Source: an uncultured Bdellovibrionales bacterium
Lineage (GTDB): Bacteria > Bdellovibrionota > Bdellovibrionia > Bdellovibrionales > UBA1609
Reading direction: 5' to 3'
Length of the DNA stretch: 64,000 nucleotides
Assembly (NCBI GenBank): GCA_903833275.1
Contig: CAILEP010000031.1
Span: 186,001-250,000 of the forward strand
Below, in pieces: positions 56,650 to 64,000 of the stretch. A model generated the notes under the pieces. The model searched no databases. It was not told the DNA's origin and was given only the letters and a program-made list of their open reading frames with translations. The stretch's first letter is position 1. Every line of letters begins with the position of its first letter. A program made the position numbers and the translations under genes.

Positions 56650-57222
56650 ATGTCCGTCAAGTTTATGAAAAGCGCAACGAATTTGACAGAATGCCCAATA
56701 TCGGACCGGCCGGAAGTTGCGGTCATCGGGCGGTCAAACGCCGGAAAATCAAGCGTGATTAACGCATGGCTCGGTGGTGCGCCAGCCAGGGTCAGTCAAA
56801 CTCCCGGAAAAACAGATCTTTTGAACTTTTTTTTGCTCGATGAGGAAGTCGTCGTCGTCGATTTGCCGGGCTATGGATACGCCGCGCGGGGTAAAGCGCT
56901 ACGCGAGTCTTGGATTCCGATGGTTGAGGAGTACCTTAGCGGCCGCGAGCCACTACGCGGAGTTCTATTAATTTTTGATGGTCAACGCCCCTGGTCTGAC
57001 GACGAAAACAATCTAATAGAGTGGTTGGCGCACTATGATCGAAAAGTGCTACTCATTGTTAACAAAATCGACAAGATGAACCAGAGTGAAAAGGCCAAAC
57101 AGAAAAATCAATTGGCTAAAATAAACCCAGCTGTCGTTGGTACGGTCTGGGTTTCAGCCCGAAATAAAACAGGCATTGAAGATTTAAAGAGAAGTGTTTT
57201 TGAAAACTTCGTACGTTCGTGA
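56650..57222 (+). CDS. engB: Ribosome-assembly GTPase EngB (YsxC/YihA)
   Basis: A 190-residue GTPase needed for large-subunit assembly. The ATG at 56650 is preferred to the TTG at 56644, since AGAGG lies about 8 nt before it. Motifs: G1 GRSNAGKSS, G2 around SQTPGKTD, G3 DLPGYG and G4 NKID, then a final SARNKTG (G5). It leads the engB-kdsB-pyrG-kdsD run, 12 bp before kdsB. A structured leader lies upstream. Confidence 0.95.
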   Translation: MSVKFMKSATNLTECPISDRPEVAVIGRSNAGKSSVINAWLGGAPARVSQTPGKTDLLNFFLLDEEVVVVDLPGYGYAARGKALRESWIPMVEEYLSGREPLRGVLLIFDGQRPWSDDENNLIEWLAHYDRKVLLIVNKIDKMNQSEKAKQKNQLAKINPAVVGTVWVSARNKTGIEDLKRSVFENFVRS

Positions 57223-57234
57223 TACAGCTGATAA

Positions 57235-60640
<3,406 letters not shown>

Positions 60641-60674
60641 GCCTTGGTGCCGGTGCCTTACAAGGCGGTGCCGT

Positions 60675-61358
60675 CTATATTTCTTTAAAGACGATTTCTT
60701 TTGGTAAGCGATATTGTTCGCCCCAAATGCCATCGGGCGAGCGTGCCCCAACAGAAATCACCATGACCACGCGTGCGCGGCAATTTAACTTCAACAGTCG
60801 GGCGACCCGTGGTTCGTCAAAGCCCTCCATGGGGCAGGTGTCGAATTCTTGTGCGGCAATCGCCAGCATAAAGTTCTCGCAGGCAAGGGCGCACGATTTA
60901 ATAGCAACTTCATCAATATCGCGCGAAGACCAAGGCTTTCGTGGCGTTGGCTTTATTAGCCCCATTAAATTATAAAGAATCCACTTAATCGGTGCCAATA
61001 GCCGCCAAGAATAGAGAAAAGGGATTAGCTTTTTATAGTAGGATACGATTTGAGCTTGTGGGTTGGGCCCGGCTTTCTCAAGAATCGCCTTTTGAGCTAC
61101 CTGCCACTGCGAAGGGTCGGCGACAAATACCAGCAAATTCTGTGCAGTTTTAGCGGCATTTTGATTTAGGCAGGCCTCAACAAGTTTTTGGCGTTGAGCC
61201 TGACTGCGGACCCAAAAGATTCGCCAAGTTTGCATGTTTGAAGAGTTTGGCGCCAGCAGGGCGGCATCAACGGCCTTGTGAATGACGGAGTCTGGAACTT
61301 GTGAGTTCGTGTACTTTCTAACGCTTCTTCTTCTTTTAACAGCTTCAAAGAATTCCAT
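60675..61358 (-). CDS. Nitroreductase-family flavoprotein
   Basis: A 227-residue FMN-dependent oxidoreductase. Motifs: RRSVRKYTNSQVPD at the N-terminus (FMN phosphate), LAPNSSNMQTWRIFWV, and the C-terminal CPMEGFDEPRVARLL, typical of the family. It would reduce nitro compounds or quinones with NAD(P)H. The gene converges on kdsD and is divergent from the first barrel gene of the last cluster, with 81 bp between start codons. Confidence 0.9.
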   Translation of the reverse strand: MEFFEAVKRRRSVRKYTNSQVPDSVIHKAVDAALLAPNSSNMQTWRIFWVRSQAQRQKLVEACLNQNAAKTAQNLLVFVADPSQWQVAQKAILEKAGPNPQAQIVSYYKKLIPFLYSWRLLAPIKWILYNLMGLIKPTPRKPWSSRDIDEVAIKSCALACENFMLAIAAQEFDTCPMEGFDEPRVARLLKLNCRARVVMVISVGARSPDGIWGEQYRLPKEIVFKEI

Positions 61359-61439
61359 ATGACAATAATACTAGATATTGGTCGAGGGGATATCAAGTCG
61401 CAATAGTCAATATTGCGAATTCACTTTACGATTCTTGTT

Positions 61440-62198
61440 ATGCGCTTTGTATCAAAAATCGTAATTCTAATTCTTTTGGCCCTATCTTCGAATCGGGTGC
61501 GCGCAGAAACCATTGAGTTTTCAGAAGAAGAACTTGCTACCGAATCAGTAATGCCCGTCTTTGATAAAACAGTTGTGGTGCGCGAACGCAAAGTGAAAAC
61601 GGCCAGCCGACTCGAAGTGGGTGGTGGGTTCGGCTTTAATTTGGCTGAGCCCCTCTATGATCAAACGGTTTTTAATATTGTCGGGGCTTATCATTTCGAC
61701 GAAATTAACGGCATGAATTTAATTTCTATGTTCTTAAGTTCACAGCTTTCGTCAGCGGGTAATGATTTAAAAGCCGGCAAAGGTCTCGCGCAGGGCCCCG
61801 GTTTGCCGGGCAGCTATGATGCAAGCCGAGCGCCAACCGCACAGAATATTACTTTCGCAAATTATCAGTTCACGGCTTATTATGGCAAAATTAGTGTTAC
61901 AAAAGATTTTGTGATGAATCTTTCGCTCTATGGCTTTGGCGGCCTAGGCATGGTTAAGTGGACTGACACTTCAAAATTCGGGCTCGACGCCGGTTTTGGC
62001 CAGAAATTGTACTTCTCACCCAACTCTGCAGTTCGATTTGATATGCTTTTGGCAGTGTATCAGGGCGCGGACCCAACTGATCCAAAAACATCTCCAGGTT
62101 ATCTGCCAGCAGGCGGCGCCCCCTTGGGGAGCTCATCATTTAATACAACAACTTACTTTCGGCCATTCATGACTTTCGGCTACGTCTATCTATTTTAA
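61440..62198 (+). CDS. Outer-membrane beta-barrel protein (possible gliding Glt-type)
   Basis: A 252-residue protein. I prefer the ATG at 61440 (MRFVSKIVILILL signal peptide, cleavage near VRAET) to the upstream TTG at 61413. After an acidic stretch (EFSEEELATE), it has the barrel strands of the Myxococcus-type outer-membrane barrel family: SRLEVGGGFGFNLAEPLY, FNIVGAYHFDEINGMNL, LYGFGGLGMVKW and the end FMTFGYVYLF with C-terminal Phe. It is followed by a second barrel and a TPR protein, the order seen in gliding (GltA-GltB-GltC) clusters. Confidence 0.8.
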   Translation: MRFVSKIVILILLALSSNRVRAETIEFSEEELATESVMPVFDKTVVVRERKVKTASRLEVGGGFGFNLAEPLYDQTVFNIVGAYHFDEINGMNLISMFLSSQLSSAGNDLKAGKGLAQGPGLPGSYDASRAPTAQNITFANYQFTAYYGKISVTKDFVMNLSLYGFGGLGMVKWTDTSKFGLDAGFGQKLYFSPNSAVRFDMLLAVYQGADPTDPKTSPGYLPAGGAPLGSSSFNTTTYFRPFMTFGYVYLF

Positions 62199-62279
62199 CT
62201 GCAAAACAAGACAGCCTTTGGTCTAGCGATTTTTCTAAATGCTTAGATTTAAACGCGAAAGTTGTTATTCTTTACGTGT

Positions 62280-63101
62280 ATGCGGTTAGCAACTTTAGTT
62301 TCTTCAACATTGTTATTGGTCTTTTCTTCAGCGGGATTTTCGCAGATCTTGCCGCGCGAAGATAAGCAGGCTGAGGCTGGTCTCGAAGATCTCTACGATA
62401 AATTTGAGACCCAAGAGAGTCAAAAAGCCGAAAAGAAGAAGGCCAGTGAGGCAGCCAAAGAAGAAGAGAAAAAAGCACCCCAGGATATTAACAAAATATC
62501 TGAGCTTGTTCGCCTCTCGCCATTTGATGATATCGCCGTCATCGAAAAAAGATATTTACCAAAGACAAATAGATTTGAATTATCGGCCAGCGGTATGGTG
62601 AGCACGAACAATGCATTTTTTAACAACGTAGGTGCCAACGTACGTGGCGCATTTTTCTTTAATGAGAAGTACGGCGTAGAGGGTATTTATCAGTATATTT
62701 CAAGTTCAGAGCGCCCAATCACCAAGGGCCTTTCTAGCAATCAAAGCGTTTTGACGACTGCGCTCGTTGAGCCGAAGAGCTTTTATGGTGCTACATTTAA
62801 GTGGGCACCTATATATGGTAAAATGGCATGGTTTCAGCAAAAAATTGTGCCGTTTGATATCTATTTTACTCCAGGGATAGGCGTGACGAACACCGCCAAT
62901 GGTTCAAGCACTTCGGTTACTCTTGGCGTCGGGCAACTTTTCGCCTTGAGCAAATCATATGGTGTTCGGTGGGATTTCAATTGGAACTTCTACTCAGCCG
63001 CCACGACGGATAGCACCGGCACGACGGCAAATAGTGCACATAGTGATTTATTTCTAGGTGTAGGTTTTAGCTTCTTCATACCGGAGGCAACATACCGATG
63101 A
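62280..63101 (+). CDS. Second outer-membrane beta-barrel protein (possible gliding Glt-type)
   Basis: A 273-residue protein with a signal peptide from the ATG at 62280 (cleavage near GFSQI). A Lys/Glu-rich segment (about 40-70, KAEKKKASEAAKEEEKK) precedes the barrel, with strands such as RFELSASGMVSTNNAFFN, ANVRGAFFFNEKYGVEGIYQ and YFTPGIGVTNTANG. It ends FLGVGFSFFIPEATYR, slightly beyond the barrel signal. The TGA overlaps the next gene's ATG, so it is coupled to the TPR protein. Confidence 0.8.
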   Translation: MRLATLVSSTLLLVFSSAGFSQILPREDKQAEAGLEDLYDKFETQESQKAEKKKASEAAKEEEKKAPQDINKISELVRLSPFDDIAVIEKRYLPKTNRFELSASGMVSTNNAFFNNVGANVRGAFFFNEKYGVEGIYQYISSSERPITKGLSSNQSVLTTALVEPKSFYGATFKWAPIYGKMAWFQQKIVPFDIYFTPGIGVTNTANGSSTSVTLGVGQLFALSKSYGVRWDFNWNFYSAATTDSTGTTANSAHSDLFLGVGFSFFIPEATYR

Positions 63102-64000
63102 TCGCGCCTCGTAGAAAATATTTATCAACGTCGCTTGTCTTGGCGGTTCTGGCGCTCTCGCTTGGTGCGATTGCCCCATCTTCGGCAGGGGTTGCAAGCA
63201 AGAAGGCCTCGTCACAGTCACTTACTGAATCTGTGGCCCGCGGGGCGAGTCGGTCAGATTCGGGCGGCCAAGGCGAAGGGCGCGAATTAGCTGAGGCATT
63301 GCAGTTTGCAAAAACAGGCAAATATGCTGAAGCTTCAACGCGGCTGTTTCAATTGAGTTTGAGCCCACGATTTGTTGAAAAGCGCATGCAGATTCGCTAT
63401 CTGCTCGGCCTGATGCTCTACCAAATGAAAATGTACCAGCTCTCGGCATTTCAATTTATCAGCGTCATTCGAGAGGGCAATAATAAGTATATTTCGCAAA
63501 GCTTAGAAAAATTGTCATTAGCGGCGAACGAGCTTGGCGACGAGACGCTACTTAATTACGCAATTTCGAGGGTGAAGGCCGAAAGCTTTCCGGCTGTGCA
63601 CCGGGACATGCTGTTCTATCGAATCGGAGAGTTTCAGTTGCGAAATGAGCAATATAAAGAGGCAATCCGAAGCTTTGAAATGGTGCCTGATCAGAGCCCC
63701 TTGCTGGATAAAACGCTCTATTTAAAAGGCTTGGCTTACGCGCAATCAAGCGACGCGGCTTCAGCCGCTAAAGTGTTTAATGATTTGATTGAAAGAAAAA
63801 AAGAGGCTCCGGTTACGGATATGGCTCGAGTCGCCGCAATCATGGGCAAGGCGCGCGCGCTCTATCAAAGCAAAAATTGGGACGAAGCGATTCAGACCTA
63901 TAGAGAAGTTCCGCGTGATTCTGAGCTATGGCATGACACATTATTTGAGTCGAGTTGGGCGATGCTACGATCTGGCCGCTTTCGTTCAGCAATTAGCAAT
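63098..64000 (+). CDS. Secreted TPR-like protein (3' end outside window)
   Basis: The frame starts at ATG 63098 (4-nt overlap with the previous gene) and stays open to the window edge: 301 codons. A signal peptide lies at residues 1-32 (cleavage near APSSAG). TPR-type helix pairs then follow (LAEALQFAKTGKYAEASTRLF, then FYRIGEFQLRNEQYKEAIRSF, LYQSKNWDEAIQTYRE). It is probably a periplasmic scaffold for the two barrels. The order barrel-barrel-TPR resembles GltA-GltB-GltC of gliding bacteria. Confidence 0.8.
   Translation, partial: MIAPRRKYLSTSLVLAVLALSLGAIAPSSAGVASKKASSQSLTESVARGASRSDSGGQGEGRELAEALQFAKTGKYAEASTRLFQLSLSPRFVEKRMQIRYLLGLMLYQMKMYQLSAFQFISVIREGNNKYISQSLEKLSLAANELGDETLLNYAISRVKAESFPAVHRDMLFYRIGEFQLRNEQYKEAIRSFEMVPDQSPLLDKTLYLKGLAYAQSSDAASAAKVFNDLIERKKEAPVTDMARVAAIMGKARALYQSKNWDEAIQTYREVPRDSELWHDTLFESSWAMLRSGRFRSAISN

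Overview
The window reads as a chromosomal segment of a Gram-negative, probably predatory or gliding member of the Bdellovibrionota (Bdellovibrio-like). This placement is an inference from gene content. It rests on many secreted beta-barrel outer-membrane proteins and lipoproteins, secreted hydrolases (PHB depolymerase, S1/P1 nuclease, two zinc-protease-like proteins), L,D-transpeptidases, an FHA-GGDEF cyclase of the Bdellovibrio DgcB type, a CpaF ATPase, a FliL-like protein and a barrel-barrel-TPR set resembling the gliding (Glt) machinery. Base composition looks even throughout. I see no insertion sequence, phage, CRISPR array, rRNA or integrase. One tRNA (Gly, anticodon CCC) is present.

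Layout. 1-1.95 kb: end of an ATP-grasp ligase and a secreted PHB-depolymerase-like esterase. 1.95-7.5 kb (minus strand): a tight operon running from a radical SAM/SPASM peptide maturase through an overlooked 40-residue peptide gene and a CHASE2 histidine kinase to an NtrC-type sigma-54 regulator, with a 219-residue protein after it. This is the best candidate in the window for an undescribed system. 7.7-11.1 kb: a secreted protein and class A PBP1B. 11.1-14.6 kb: paired DUF507 proteins and three outer-membrane proteins. 14.7-19.1 kb: a low-complexity secreted protein, a DUF3015 protein, and an Lnb/DUF4105 protein whose start codon lies inside a perfect terminator hairpin. 19.1-22.8 kb (minus): lipoprotein, TolC-like channel, barrel, MscS. 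22.95-28.3 kb: tRNA-Gly, a 930-residue protease-barrel fusion, a helical protein, an orphan Fis-type regulator, a TPR protein. 28.5-32.5 kb: coiled-coil protein, GGDEF, phosphoesterase, FHA-GGDEF. 32.8-36.4 kb: ECF sigma factor with a small partner, converging on an M-type aminopeptidase lipoprotein, a barrel and a TonB-like protein. 36.5-43.2 kb: PilZ, PIN-PhoH, PAP2, a barrel, small secreted proteins, a cupredoxin-like protein and CpaF. 43.4-50.4 kb: S1/P1 nuclease, a coiled-coil protein overlapping eno, ftsB, a cold-shock-like protein, an HTH protein, polA. 50.4-56.5 kb: two L,D-transpeptidases, a lipoprotein, a FliL-like protein, an FHA sigma-54 activator. 56.6-60.6 kb: engB-kdsB-pyrG-kdsD. 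60.7-64 kb: nitroreductase, then two outer-membrane barrels and a TPR protein cut by the window edge.

How the genes work together. Envelope biology dominates: peptidoglycan synthesis (PBP1B, FtsB) and remodelling (two YkuD enzymes), LPS Kdo synthesis (KdsD and KdsB, with PyrG supplying CTP), outer-membrane barrels and lipoproteins. A second theme is c-di-GMP and phospho-signalling: two GGDEF proteins, one PilZ protein, two sigma-54 activators, one CHASE2 kinase and one ECF sigma factor. All functional calls are by recognising motifs by eye; no database search was run.
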